Below are positions 7,866 through 18,767 of a DNA stretch of 64,000 bases, piece after piece (position 1 is the first letter of the stretch; each line of letters begins with the position of its first letter). The translations under genes and the position numbers were made by a program. The notes beneath the pieces were generated by a model that saw only the letters and a list, made by a program, of their open reading frames with translations, was not told the origin of the DNA and did not search any database. The stretch comes from Deltaproteobacteria bacterium (lineage in GTDB: Bacteria > Desulfobacterota > Binatia > UTPRO1). The stretch lies in NCBI GenBank assembly GCA_020852955.1, contig JADYZW010000059.1, positions 1 to 64,000 on the forward strand, given 5' to 3'.

Positions 7866-7937
7866 TGGGCGGTGCTGGTTTCGAACCAGCGACCCCCGGC
7901 TTGTAAGGCCGATGCTCTGCCGCTGAGCTAACCGCCC
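7866..7937 (-). tRNA. tRNA-Val (TAC), likely attachment site of the island
   Basis: Minus-strand cloverleaf with acceptor GGGCGGT/ACCGCCC, anticodon loop TTACAAG giving TAC, and discriminator A. Its 3' end faces the integrase remnant, so it is the presumed attB. The gene remains intact. Confidence 0.96.
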
Positions 7938-7959
7938 GTCGCAAGGAGACGCCGGCCGG

Positions 7960-8232
7960 TTAGTTCAAGCTGTCCTTGAGCGTCTTTCCGGGTTTGAACT
8001 TCGCGGAGCGGGATGCCGAGATCTGGATCGCTTCTCCGGTCTTGGGATTGCGCCCGGTACGCGCCTTCCTGTCGGACACCTGGAACGTGCCGAACCCGGA
8101 GATGTGAACCTTTTCGCCAGCCTTCAGCGCCGCGACGATGTCGTCGAAGATCGTCACCACGACACGCTCAGCAGCGGCCTTGGGCAGATCGGTTTTCGCG
8201 GCGATCGAGTCGACCAACTCGGCCTTGGTCAT
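7960..8232 (-). CDS. hup: HU-family DNA-binding protein
   Basis: 90-residue nucleoid protein forming homo- or heterodimers that bend DNA non-specifically. The whole length aligns with HU: MTKAELVDSIAAKTDLPKA at the start, AGEKVHISGFGTFQV in the middle, the DNA-arm signature GRNPKTGEAIQISA (about 60-73), and KFKPGKTLKDSLN at the end. It is the last gene of the tig-clpP-clpX-lon series on the minus strand, 83 bp after lon, as in E. coli where hupB follows lon. IHF is less likely because the arm sequence is HU-like. Confidence 0.95.
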   Translation of the reverse strand: MTKAELVDSIAAKTDLPKAAAERVVVTIFDDIVAALKAGEKVHISGFGTFQVSDRKARTGRNPKTGEAIQISASRSAKFKPGKTLKDSLN

Positions 8233-8315
8233 GCGCGCTCCTTCGTCGGCTGAAAAGTTGGCCCGCCATACCAGCCGACATTCCCGGAGTCAATTCAACG
8301 CGTTGACCGAACGGA

Positions 8316-10760
<2,445 letters not shown>

Positions 10761-10777
10761 GCGTCAGCGCCCCCTCC

Positions 10778-12031
10778 TCACGCGGTCTCGGCCGTCTTCT
10801 GGTAGAGCATGATCGGCTGCTCCTTACGCGTGACCACTTCCTCGGAGATGAGTACTTCCTTGATGTTCGGCTGCGAGGGAATCTCGTACATCACGTCGAG
10901 CATGATGTTTTCCATGATCGCCCTGAGGCCGCGCGCGCCGGATTTCCGCGTCAACGCCTCGCGCGCGATTGCCGTGAGCGCGCCCTCGGTGAACTTGAGG
11001 TGCACGTTCTCCATGTCGAAGAGCTTTTGATACTGGCGGGTGAGCGCGTTCTTCGGCTCCTTGAGGATGCGCACGAGCGACTGCTCGTGCAGCTCCTCGA
11101 GCGTCGCGATGACGGGGAGCCGGCCGACGAACTCGGGAATCAAACCGAACTTGAGGAGATCCTCGGTCTGCACCTCGTGCAGGAGATCGCTCACCGACTT
11201 CTCGTCGCGGCGCCGGATGTCCGCCCCGAATCCCATCCCCTTCATGCCGATGCGGCGGCGGATGATGTCCTCGAGCCCGACGAACGCGCCGCCGCAGATG
11301 AAGAGAATGTTGGTGGTGTCGACCTGTAGGAACTCCTGTTGCGGATGCTTGCGGCCGCCCTTCGGCGGTACGCTGGCCGTCGTGCCCTCGATGATCTTGA
11401 GGAGCGCCTGCTGGACGCCCTCACCGGAAACGTCGCGCGTGATCGACGGGTTGTCGCCCTTGCGGGCGATCTTGTCGATCTCGTCGATGTAGACGATGCC
11501 GCGCTGACATTTCTCGACGTCGTAGTCGGCGTTCTGCAGCAACGAAAGGATGATGTTCTCGACGTCCTCACCGACGTAGCCCGCCTCGGTGAGGCTCGTC
11601 GCGTCCGCGATCGCGAACGGCACCTGCAGGAACCGCGCGAGCGTCTGCGCGAGGAGGGTCTTTCCCGAGCCCGTCGGTCCGACCAGCAGGATGTTGGACT
11701 TCTGCAGCTCGACGTCGCCCGTCACCAGCGAGGAGTCGATGCGCTTGTAGTGATTGTGCACGGCCACCGCGAGGATCTTCTTGGCGCGCTCCTGACCGAT
11801 GACGTACTGATCGAGAACCTTCTTGATCTCGGCCGGCTTCGGAACCGCCGAGGTGGAGGTGAGCCCCTCTTCCTGATCGCACTCCTCGGCGATGATGTCG
11901 TTGCAGAGGTCGATGCACTCGTCGCAGATGTAGACCGTCGGCCCGGCGATCAGCTTTCGAACCTCGTCCTGGCTCTTTCCGCAAAAAGAGCACACGAGAT
12001 TTCCGGTCCGCTCGTCTCCGTGCTTCGCCAT
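10778..12031 (-). CDS. clpX: ClpX, ATP-binding subunit of the ClpXP protease
   Basis: 417-residue AAA+ unfoldase that recognises tagged substrates (such as ssrA) and feeds them into ClpP. The N-terminal zinc-binding domain has Cys14, Cys17, Cys36 and Cys39 (CSFCGKS...ICDEC). Walker A is GPTGSGKT at 118-125, Walker B is [13 protein letters not shown], the pore loop is GYVGEDVE, and the sensor 2 region contains [10 protein letters not shown]. The IGF-type ClpP-contact loop is represented by the MKGMGFGAD region. Full length. It starts 9 bp after clpP, forming the conserved tig-clpP-clpX-lon order. Confidence 0.98.
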   Translation of the reverse strand: MAKHGDERTGNLVCSFCGKSQDEVRKLIAGPTVYICDECIDLCNDIIAEECDQEEGLTSTSAVPKPAEIKKVLDQYVIGQERAKKILAVAVHNHYKRIDSSLVTGDVELQKSNILLVGPTGSGKTLLAQTLARFLQVPFAIADATSLTEAGYVGEDVENIILSLLQNADYDVEKCQRGIVYIDEIDKIARKGDNPSITRDVSGEGVQQALLKIIEGTTASVPPKGGRKHPQQEFLQVDTTNILFICGGAFVGLEDIIRRRIGMKGMGFGADIRRRDEKSVSDLLHEVQTEDLLKFGLIPEFVGRLPVIATLEELHEQSLVRILKEPKNALTRQYQKLFDMENVHLKFTEGALTAIAREALTRKSGARGLRAIMENIMLDVMYEIPSQPNIKEVLISEEVVTRKEQPIMLYQKTAETA

Positions 12032-12040
12032 GGCGTCTCC

Positions 12041-12646
12041 CTAGGGCCGCTTCGTCGGCCGATTGACGATGACCTCGTCGATCAGGCCGTACTCGACCGC
12101 CTGCTTCCCGGTCATGAACATGTCGCGGTCGGTATCCTTCTCGATCTTCTTGATGCTCTGGCCCGTGTGCTTCACCAGCACGTTGTTGAGTTGCTCGCGG
12201 ATCCGGAGGATCTCGCGCGCCTGGATGTCGATGTCCGCCGCCTGACCCTGCACGCCCCCGAGCGGCTGGTGGATCATGATCCGCGCGTGGGGCAGCGCAT
12301 AGCGCTTACCCTTCGCGCCGGCCGCCAACAGCCACGCCCCCATGCTCGCCGCCTGCCCGAGACACAGCGTTGACACCTCGGGCTTGATGTACTGCATGGT
12401 GTCGTAGATCGCGAGACCGGCGGTAACCGAGCCTCCGGGCGAATTGATGTAGAAATGGATGTCCTTCTCGGGATCTTCCGACTCGAGGAAGAGGAACTGA
12501 GCCGTGACCAGGTTGGCGACGTCGTCGTCGACCTGGGAACCGAGAAAGACGATGCGATCCTTGAGAAGGCGGGAGTAGATGTCGTAGGCGCGCTCGCCTC
12601 GGCCGGTCTGCTCTACCACCATGGGGATGAGACTGGCTCTAGTCAT
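12041..12646 (-). CDS. clpP: ClpP, proteolytic subunit of Clp protease
   Basis: 201-residue serine protease forming a tetradecameric barrel. The catalytic triad is visible: Ser101 in GQAASMGAW, His126 in [10 protein letters not shown] and Asp175 in DTDRDMFM. Conserved INSPGGSV (68-75) forms the oxyanion region. The short N-terminal segment before [19 protein letters not shown] may be an autoprocessed propeptide. It lies 38 bp after tig and just before clpX, consistent with one protein-quality-control operon. Confidence 0.98.
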   Translation of the reverse strand: MTRASLIPMVVEQTGRGERAYDIYSRLLKDRIVFLGSQVDDDVANLVTAQFLFLESEDPEKDIHFYINSPGGSVTAGLAIYDTMQYIKPEVSTLCLGQAASMGAWLLAAGAKGKRYALPHARIMIHQPLGGVQGQAADIDIQAREILRIREQLNNVLVKHTGQSIKKIEKDTDRDMFMTGKQAVEYGLIDEVIVNRPTKRP

Positions 12647-12684
12647 GTCAGGGCGAGCTTAACCGCTTTTCCGCCTCCCGGCAA

Positions 12685-13977
12685 TCAAGTTTGATGCGCC
12701 GATGCGCGAACCGTCGCGTGCTCGACGACCCAGGAGAGCGCCTTCTCCTGCCCCAGGCGCTCCGCCACATCGCGGCGCGCTTCCGGATGGCGATAGAGGT
12801 CGGCAAGGCGCTCGCGTTCGCGCGGCGCGGCGCTCACGATCTCCGCGATGCGCTCGTCGATCTCGGCTTCGGTCGTCGCGAGATTCTCCTGCGCCGCGAT
12901 GCGCTCGAGCACGAGCGCCGAATGCACTGACTCCTGCGCCCGTACCCGCAGCTCGGCGCGAATCTCGTCCAGCTTCCCGTCGATCTCGGCGTTCCCGCTG
13001 CTCTGCGCGCCGGAGATGCCCACCTCGCGGGCCATCGCGTCGAACCGTTGCGCGGTGAGCGCCTCCGGCACGTCAAAAGGATTGCGTTCGACGATCCGCT
13101 TCACGAGCGCGATCCGCACACGCTCGTCGGCCTCCCGCTCGGCGGCGGACGTCAGACCCTGCCGGATCTTGTCGCGGAGCTCGGCCAGCGATCCGCACTC
13201 GCCGTGGTCCTTGGCGAACTCGTCGTCGAGCACGGGGAGCTCCTTGCGGCCGATGTCCTTGATCTCGACGCGGAACGTCACCGTCTTTCCGGCGACGTCG
13301 GCGCTGTGATGGGACGGCGGGTAGTCGATGGCGATGTGCGTGCTCTCCCCGCGCTTCATCCCGACCAGCTTTTCCTCGAAAGGCGGCGGGAACGTGCCGC
13401 TGCCGACCTCGACGACGCGGCTCTGCGGCCCGGAGCCCGTGAGCGCGCGAGCGTCGACCACACCCGTGTAGGCGATCGAGACCAGATCCCCGTACGCGAC
13501 CTCCTCGCGATCCGTGACCGGAACCATCTGCGCGAAGGACTGCCGCGCCCGTTCGAGCTGCGCGTCGATCGCCTCCTCGCCGACCGGGTCGACGGTCCGA
13601 TCGACCTCGAGGTTCGCGTACCCCTCGACGCGGACCTCGGGCTTGACCTCGATCGTGGCGGAGTAGCGCAGCCCCTCGGCCGGTCGGACCTCTTCGGCAA
13701 CGATCTCAGGACGCGCCACCGCCTGCAGCTGTCGCTCCTCGAGCGCGTGCACGAAGGAGTGCTGGATCAGCTCGCCGATGACTTCGCTCTCGACCTGACT
13801 GCCGTAGTACTGCTCGAGCACCTTGCGCGGCACCTTCCCGGGGCGGAACCCCTTGATGCGCGCGCTCCGGGACAGCCCGCGGTACGCCGCGTCGATCTTC
13901 GCCTGCACCTCCTCGGGCGGTACGGCGATACCGAGCTTCTTCTTGATCGGGCTCAGGTCTTCGACGGTGACTTGCAC
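12685..13977 (-). CDS. tig: trigger factor, ribosome-associated chaperone
   Basis: 430-residue chaperone and peptidyl-prolyl isomerase that binds nascent chains at the ribosome exit. The N-terminal ribosome-binding domain carries the signature IKGFRPGKVPRKVLEQYYG (about 39-57). An FKBP-like PPIase domain (about 155-245) includes YGDLVSIAYTG and FEEKLVGMKRGE, and a long helical C-terminal domain makes the arms. Length is typical. It is the first protein gene of the tig-clpP-clpX-lon-hup series, 65 bp downstream of tRNA-Leu on the same strand. Confidence 0.96.
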   Translation of the reverse strand: MQVTVEDLSPIKKKLGIAVPPEEVQAKIDAAYRGLSRSARIKGFRPGKVPRKVLEQYYGSQVESEVIGELIQHSFVHALEERQLQAVARPEIVAEEVRPAEGLRYSATIEVKPEVRVEGYANLEVDRTVDPVGEEAIDAQLERARQSFAQMVPVTDREEVAYGDLVSIAYTGVVDARALTGSGPQSRVVEVGSGTFPPPFEEKLVGMKRGESTHIAIDYPPSHHSADVAGKTVTFRVEIKDIGRKELPVLDDEFAKDHGECGSLAELRDKIRQGLTSAAEREADERVRIALVKRIVERNPFDVPEALTAQRFDAMAREVGISGAQSSGNAEIDGKLDEIRAELRVRAQESVHSALVLERIAAQENLATTEAEIDERIAEIVSAAPRERERLADLYRHPEARRDVAERLGQEKALSWVVEHATVRASAHQT

Positions 13978-14041
13978 GGCTACTCCTTACGCAGTCCGAC
14001 CTGCCCTGACAAGTCGGACGCGGCGATCACCGCGAGGCGAG

Positions 14042-14124
14042 TGCGAGAGGGGGGACTCGAACCCCCATCCGACGAGCGGGCTAGATTCTAAGTCTAGTGC
14101 GTCTACCAGTTCCGCCACTCTCGC
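14042..14124 (-). tRNA. tRNA-Leu (TAG)
   Basis: Type II tRNA of about 83 nt on the minus strand. Acceptor GCGAGAG pairs with CTCTCGC, the anticodon loop CTTAGAA gives TAG, the long variable arm lies between CTAG and GGGGGTTCGAG, and the discriminator is A. Located just upstream of tig. Confidence 0.96.
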
Positions 14125-14245
14125 GCGCGTGCGATCGCGCGCGGACACGCGCGCCGCGGCATCGGTGGTACACCAAAGCGCGGATCGCGCGCAAAGACCG
14201 CCCGTGGCTTGCGACCGCGCACGACCGGCGGTACGAGCCCCTCTC

Positions 14246-15904
14246 GTGCCCGAACGCGATGCCGCCCGTACGCACTGGCTCGCGCTCGCCGTGATCGCGG
14301 GCGCAACGATCCTCGCGTACGCCGGGAGCTTCGGGGGCACCTGGGTCTCGGACGACGTCACCGCGATCTTCGGGAACCCGACGCTGCGCGCGCTGACCTC
14401 CGAAAACATCCGGACCCTCTTCACCTCCCGCACCGACGGTACGAACTACATCCCGCTCAACTTCCTCTCGCTGGCCCTCGATCACCGCCTGTGGGGAAGC
14501 GACCCGCGCGGCTTCCACCTCACGAACCTGCTGCTCCACCTCGCGAACGCCGCGGCGATCTACTGGCTCGTGGCGAGGCTGCACGGGTCACGCGGCCTCG
14601 CCACCGCGGCGGCGCTCCTCTGGTCGCTGCATCCGGTGCAGGTCGAGTCGGTCGCGTGGATCAGCGAACGGAAGAACCTCCTCTCGACGTTCTTCTTCCT
14701 CCTCGCGTTCCATGCGTATCTCGGCCTGACGGACCGCGCGACCGTCGGACGCTATCTCGTCGTGGTCGCGCTCTATGTCGCCGCCTTACTGTCGAAGGTG
14801 AACACGATCGTCCTTCCCGCCCTCGCGCTCTGGTACGAGATCGTCCTGCGACGCCGCCTGCGGAGGGGCGATCTCCTGCGCGCGCTCCCGCTGCTCGCGT
14901 GCGGCGCCGTCATCGCCTGGGCCAATCTGCACGACAACGCGAGTCACGGCGCCGCCTACCACGGCGGCAGCCTCGCGGTGACCCTGCGCACGAGCGCGAC
15001 CACCGTTCCGCGCTACCTCCGGAACGTCGTCGCCCCCTTCGACCTCATGACGTATTACCCGGTGCCCCTGCGCTCGTCGTGGCTCGATCCGTCGGTCGCC
15101 GCGGCGGTCGCGATCATCGGAGCCCTGGCGCTCGTCACCTGCTGGTGCGCCGCACGCGGCTACCCCGAAGGGTTCTGGCTCGCCTGGTTCGGGGTCACCT
15201 TGTCGCCGATGCTGAACCTGGTGCCGTTTCCGGCGCTGATGAACGACCGGTACCTCTACCTGCCGTTGCTCGGCGTCCTGGTGCCGCTCCTGCGGCTCGC
15301 ACGGCGCACGCTCGCCTCGGTGGGCGCGGCACGCGGCGCGCCGCTCGCGGTCGGCGTCGCAGCCTCCGGGCTCGCGTTCCTCACGACCACCCGCGTTCCC
15401 GTCTTTCACGATCCGCTCGCGCTCTGGGCGGACATGGGGCTCCGCACCTCGTACATCACCGCGGATCAGCCGTACGGCTCCGGGCCGCGGACGGAGGAGA
15501 AGCGGCTCCTCGCCGATGCCCTTCGGTCCCATCCCCACCGCGCCGCGCTCCACAACAACGTCGGCGGCCTCGCCTTCGAAGAGAATCGCCTGCCCGACGC
15601 TCTCGCGTCCCTCACCCGAGCGCGGGATCTCGACCCGAACGATCCCGCGATCGCCCTCAATCTCGGCCGAACGCAGCTGCGCCTCGGCCGCGTCGACGAC
15701 GCGATCCGCACGCTCGAGCGCGCCGTCGCCCTCGAGCCGCCGTCGTTCTTCGCCCGCCTGAACCTCGCGCGCGCCCACCTCCTGAAAGGCGACGTCGCCG
15801 CCGCGCGCGCGGAGTTCACGCGCGCCAAGACGCTCAAGGCGGACCCGTATTTCTGGAGGGGCTTCGAACGGACGCTGGCGCGCGCGGAGGAACGCGCTCC
15901 CTGA
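14246..15904 (+). CDS. multi-pass membrane protein with C-terminal TPR repeats (TMTC/PMT-like)
   Basis: About 552 residues from the GTG at 14246. The N-terminal 400 residues form around ten membrane helices. Features shared with bacterial TMTC-like, GT-C-fold proteins are WVSDDVTAIF after the first helix, GFHLTNLLLHLANAA, and HPVQVESVAWISERKNLLS (about residues 131-149). The acidic DD in the first extracytoplasmic loop is where GT-C glycosyltransferases keep their catalytic acid. Three tetratricopeptide repeats follow (about 430-530), beginning HNNVGGLAFEENRLPDAL. It may transfer a sugar from a lipid carrier to a protein, but substrate and activity cannot be read from sequence. The start is uncertain: the frame is open far upstream through the tRNA-Leu antisense, and 14246 is chosen to sit just ahead of the first helix. 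Confidence 0.75.
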   Translation: MPERDAARTHWLALAVIAGATILAYAGSFGGTWVSDDVTAIFGNPTLRALTSENIRTLFTSRTDGTNYIPLNFLSLALDHRLWGSDPRGFHLTNLLLHLANAAAIYWLVARLHGSRGLATAAALLWSLHPVQVESVAWISERKNLLSTFFFLLAFHAYLGLTDRATVGRYLVVVALYVAALLSKVNTIVLPALALWYEIVLRRRLRRGDLLRALPLLACGAVIAWANLHDNASHGAAYHGGSLAVTLRTSATTVPRYLRNVVAPFDLMTYYPVPLRSSWLDPSVAAAVAIIGALALVTCWCAARGYPEGFWLAWFGVTLSPMLNLVPFPALMNDRYLYLPLLGVLVPLLRLARRTLASVGAARGAPLAVGVAASGLAFLTTTRVPVFHDPLALWADMGLRTSYITADQPYGSGPRTEEKRLLADALRSHPHRAALHNNVGGLAFEENRLPDALASLTRARDLDPNDPAIALNLGRTQLRLGRVDDAIRTLERAVALEPPSFFARLNLARAHLLKGDVAAARAEFTRAKTLKADPYFWRGFERTLARAEERAP

Positions 15905-15941
15905 GCGGCCGCAGCGCGGACGACGCGGCGCGCGACGAGTC

Positions 15942-16916
15942 CTACGCTTCCGTGAAGAGCCGACGCGGATTGTCGACGAGCATGGTCGCGATGTCGTCGT
16001 CGCCGAGACCGCCGGCGCGCAGCTGCGGCACGATCTTCTTCAGGATCGTGGTCGGTCGCCAGTCCGGAAGCATCGCCAGGACGTCCTCGTGACGGTTGGC
16101 GAAGGGGACGGGGCGGCCCTGCCAGCACGAGATCGAATCGTGCGACAGCAGGATGTTCCGCGTGAAGCCCGCCCGCGCGAGCTTCAGGACGTTCTCGACC
16201 CGGACCTCGTCCGAGACGATGAGCGCGATGCCGAACCGGTCGAAGCCGACGAACGCTCCGCGCTCGGCGAGCGACCGATGGTAGGCGTGATCGTCGATTC
16301 CATCGGAGTGTCCGACGACGAGGCGGCCCGCCGGCACGCCTTCCCCGGTCACGAGATCGATCTGCTCGTGGCCACAGGACGCTTCCTGCGTGTGCGAGAT
16401 CAGAGGCACGCCCGTCTCGCGCGCCGCCCGCGCGCCGGCCTGAACGAGCTTGCGCTCGTAGCCGGAGATCGCATGGGCCCCGGTGGCGATCTTCACCGCC
16501 CCAGCGCGGATCCCGGTGTCGCCGATCCCCTCGGTGATCTCCTTTATATAGATGGCGGCGATCTCCTCGAGCGGCAGGTGTCGAAACGTATGGGTGATCC
16601 CCTCGGCCTCGAAGTAGGCGCCGGTCGTGCAGACGATCTGCATGCCGCTCTTCTGGGCCAGCTCGGCCAGGAACTCGACGTCGCGTCCGAGATCCATGGG
16701 GCAGGGATCGACGAAGGTGCCGACCCCGAGCCCACGCAGCTCGTGCATCTGGTCGACGGCGCGCCCCATCGCCTCCGCGCGCACGAACCGCGGCGCCAGC
16801 GCGTCGAGGTTCCAGCCCGGGAATCCGACCAGCACGTGCTCGTGGATGAGCGTCCGTCCGAGAGCTCCGGGCGCGACCCGTCCGGTCACGGTCTGTACGA
16901 CGCGCGCTTCGGTCAT
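15942..16916 (-). CDS. phosphotriesterase-family metal-dependent hydrolase
   Basis: 324-residue amidohydrolase-superfamily protein. Metal-ligand motifs appear in order: HEHV (the HxH pair), the probable carboxylated lysine in GAVKIATG, SHTQEAS, VVGHSDG, and the Asp in ILLSHDS. This is the PTE/phosphotriesterase-like lactonase pattern, and many such enzymes are lactonases with only side activity on organophosphates. The substrate is not predictable here. The ATG at 16916 (MTEARVVQTVTG) is chosen because it precedes the family's N-terminal strand; the frame extends further upstream into aat and that part is not gene-like. It is convergent with the TPR membrane protein and follows aat by 76 bp on the same strand. 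Confidence 0.85.
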   Translation of the reverse strand: MTEARVVQTVTGRVAPGALGRTLIHEHVLVGFPGWNLDALAPRFVRAEAMGRAVDQMHELRGLGVGTFVDPCPMDLGRDVEFLAELAQKSGMQIVCTTGAYFEAEGITHTFRHLPLEEIAAIYIKEITEGIGDTGIRAGAVKIATGAHAISGYERKLVQAGARAARETGVPLISHTQEASCGHEQIDLVTGEGVPAGRLVVGHSDGIDDHAYHRSLAERGAFVGFDRFGIALIVSDEVRVENVLKLARAGFTRNILLSHDSISCWQGRPVPFANRHEDVLAMLPDWRPTTILKKIVPQLRAGGLGDDDIATMLVDNPRRLFTEA

Positions 16917-16992
16917 GACGATACGCTCGAACCCGGCGGCAGGCCGCCCGCGTCCACGTAGCAAGCGCCCCCCGGGGGAACAAGCGCGGCGG

Positions 16993-17652
16993 TCACGGGT
17001 CCGCGAGCGCGGCCGCCAGGCGACGAAGGTACTCGGCCCGCGTGATCTCGACGGCGCCGAGCGACCGCAGATGGTCGGTCGTGAGCTGGACGTCGAGGAG
17101 CTCGAATCCCTCGCCCGCAAGCCACTCGACGAGCTCCGCGAGCGCGATCTTCGAAGCGTTCGGCGCGCGATGGAACTTGGACTCGGCGGCGAAGAACCGG
17201 CCGATCGCGACGCCGTAGACGCCGCCGACGAGCGCTCCCGCCCCGTCCCACACCTCGACGCTGTGCACCCACCCGAGCGCGTGCAGGCGCTCGTAGGCGC
17301 GGCGCATCGCCGGCGTGATCCACGTGCCCTCGACGCGATCGGCGCAGCCGGCGATCACGCCGGCGCAATCCTGGTCGAGCGTCACGCGATGGCGCCCCCG
17401 GCGCCGCGCTCGCGCGAGGCTGCGCGAGCCGTGGAATCCGTCGAGCGGCAGGATCGCCCGCGGGTCCGGTGACCACCAGAGGAGCCGACCGTCGCGGTCC
17501 GGCCAGGGAAAGATGCCCTGTCGATAGGCGGCGAGGATCGTGCCCGGCTCGAGATCGCCCCCCGCAGCGAGACAGCCGTGGCGCGGCGCCGAGGTGACCG
17601 GCGGCATGAGGTAGCGGCTCGGCGCCGGCTCGATCGGCGACGTGCGCTTCAC
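16993..17652 (-). CDS. aat: leucyl/phenylalanyl-tRNA-protein transferase
   Basis: 219-residue cytosolic enzyme of the N-end rule. It transfers Leu or Phe from aminoacyl-tRNA to proteins with N-terminal Arg or Lys, marking them for ClpS/ClpAP. Family landmarks are GGDLEPGTILAAYRQGIFPW, LLWWSPDPRAILPL, GGVYGVAIGRFFAAESKFH, and the late LLDVQLTTDHLRSLGA. Length fits (about 210-240). Neither ClpA nor ClpS is in the window. The next gene on the same strand (MBL hydrolase) ends 48 bp upstream of the start. Confidence 0.95.
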   Translation of the reverse strand: MKRTSPIEPAPSRYLMPPVTSAPRHGCLAAGGDLEPGTILAAYRQGIFPWPDRDGRLLWWSPDPRAILPLDGFHGSRSLARARRRGRHRVTLDQDCAGVIAGCADRVEGTWITPAMRRAYERLHALGWVHSVEVWDGAGALVGGVYGVAIGRFFAAESKFHRAPNASKIALAELVEWLAGEGFELLDVQLTTDHLRSLGAVEITRAEYLRRLAAALADP

Positions 17653-17700
17653 GGCGCGCTCGTGGCCGCCCGGAAGTCGTCCTCCGGGCGCGTCGGAGGC

Positions 17701-18645
17701 TCAGCGGGCGCGCGCCGCGAGGTGTGTCCGCAGTTCATGCATCCCACGGAACGTGGCGAGCGCGTCGATCGGCGCGTCGTACGGCATGCCGCGGAGCTCG
17801 CGATAGGCGCGCTCCACATTGAAGAGCAGACGCTCCGGCTCCGTCCATCCGGCGTACGGACCGAGGTCGATGCGCTTCGCCGCCTCCATCTCCGACCGTC
17901 CAGCTTCGAAATGGCGGCGCGACTCCTCACGCACGTAGACGAGATAGGCGCGCATCTCGCGCGGCCCCTCGAGGCCGGACAGCGGTCCGTGCCCGGGCAC
18001 GACGACCTCGGGCGCGAGGTCGATGATGGTGTCGAGCGCCGTGAGCCATTGCGCGTAGGTGCCTTCCCAGCCGATCGGAGTGCAGAGCCGGAACAGCACG
18101 TCGCCGGCGAACACCACCCGCTGCGCCGGGAGGTGCACGATCACATCGCCGGCGGTGTGCGCCGGGCCGACGTAGCGCAGCTCCACGCGCACGCCTTCGA
18201 GATCGAGATCCAGCCGGTCGTCGAACACGGTGGTCGGCGGCGTCAGCTCGACGCCGGTGAAGTCCCAATCGGCCAGCGCCGCGGCGAACGCGGCGATCGC
18301 CGGGTCGGCGCTGTCGACGGCCGCGCGCAGCATCTGGAGTCCCTCCGGCGACGAATCCTTCCCGAAAGCCTCGGCGCAGCGGCGGTGGCCGATGATCTCC
18401 GCCTCGCGGAACAGCTGATTCCCCCAGCAGTGGTCGCCGTTGTGATGGGTGTTGACCAGGCGCCGGGCCGGAGCGGGGAGCAAGGGCCGATAGAGGTCCA
18501 TCAGGGCGCGGGTGTGGGGGAGATCCCAGAAGGTGTCGATCACGAGCCCGCCCGCGCGGCGCACCAGGCCGGAATTGCTCCACCCCAAGCCGCGATCGGG
18601 CGTCAGGCACGCGTAGACGTCGACGGCGATCTCGCGGAGCTCCAT
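17701..18645 (-). CDS. metallo-beta-lactamase-fold hydrolase with altered first metal motif
   Basis: 314 residues with the MBL alpha-beta-beta-alpha layout: VIDTFWD, then the first metal motif NTHHNGDHCWGN (about residue 95), HTAGDVIVHLP, VFAGDVLF, and VVPGHGPLSG near residue 180. The usual HxHxDH reads H-H-N-G-D-H here, so the second histidine position is Asn while the DH pair is kept. Some MBL subfamilies carry such substitutions and change metal content. The substrate cannot be assigned. It may be cotranscribed with aat and the phosphotriesterase-like gene, and is divergent from glgE, with 122 bp between starts. Confidence 0.8.
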   Translation of the reverse strand: MELREIAVDVYACLTPDRGLGWSNSGLVRRAGGLVIDTFWDLPHTRALMDLYRPLLPAPARRLVNTHHNGDHCWGNQLFREAEIIGHRRCAEAFGKDSSPEGLQMLRAAVDSADPAIAAFAAALADWDFTGVELTPPTTVFDDRLDLDLEGVRVELRYVGPAHTAGDVIVHLPAQRVVFAGDVLFRLCTPIGWEGTYAQWLTALDTIIDLAPEVVVPGHGPLSGLEGPREMRAYLVYVREESRRHFEAGRSEMEAAKRIDLGPYAGWTEPERLLFNVERAYRELRGMPYDAPIDALATFRGMHELRTHLAARAR

Positions 18646-18767
18646 GGCGAGGCCATACCATCCCGCCGCGCCGCTGGCGATGCTCGCGGCGGCACGCGCT
18701 TCTCGCTCGGAACCGAGCGGCGCAGCGCTTCCCGGCGTGGGGCGCGGCTGTTACAGTTTCCCGCGGC

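Noticed and set aside
7854-7926. Integrase C-terminal extension ENDGRCWFRTSDPRLVRPMLCR
   Set aside because: This is the antisense of tRNA-Val translated, not protein-coding sequence.
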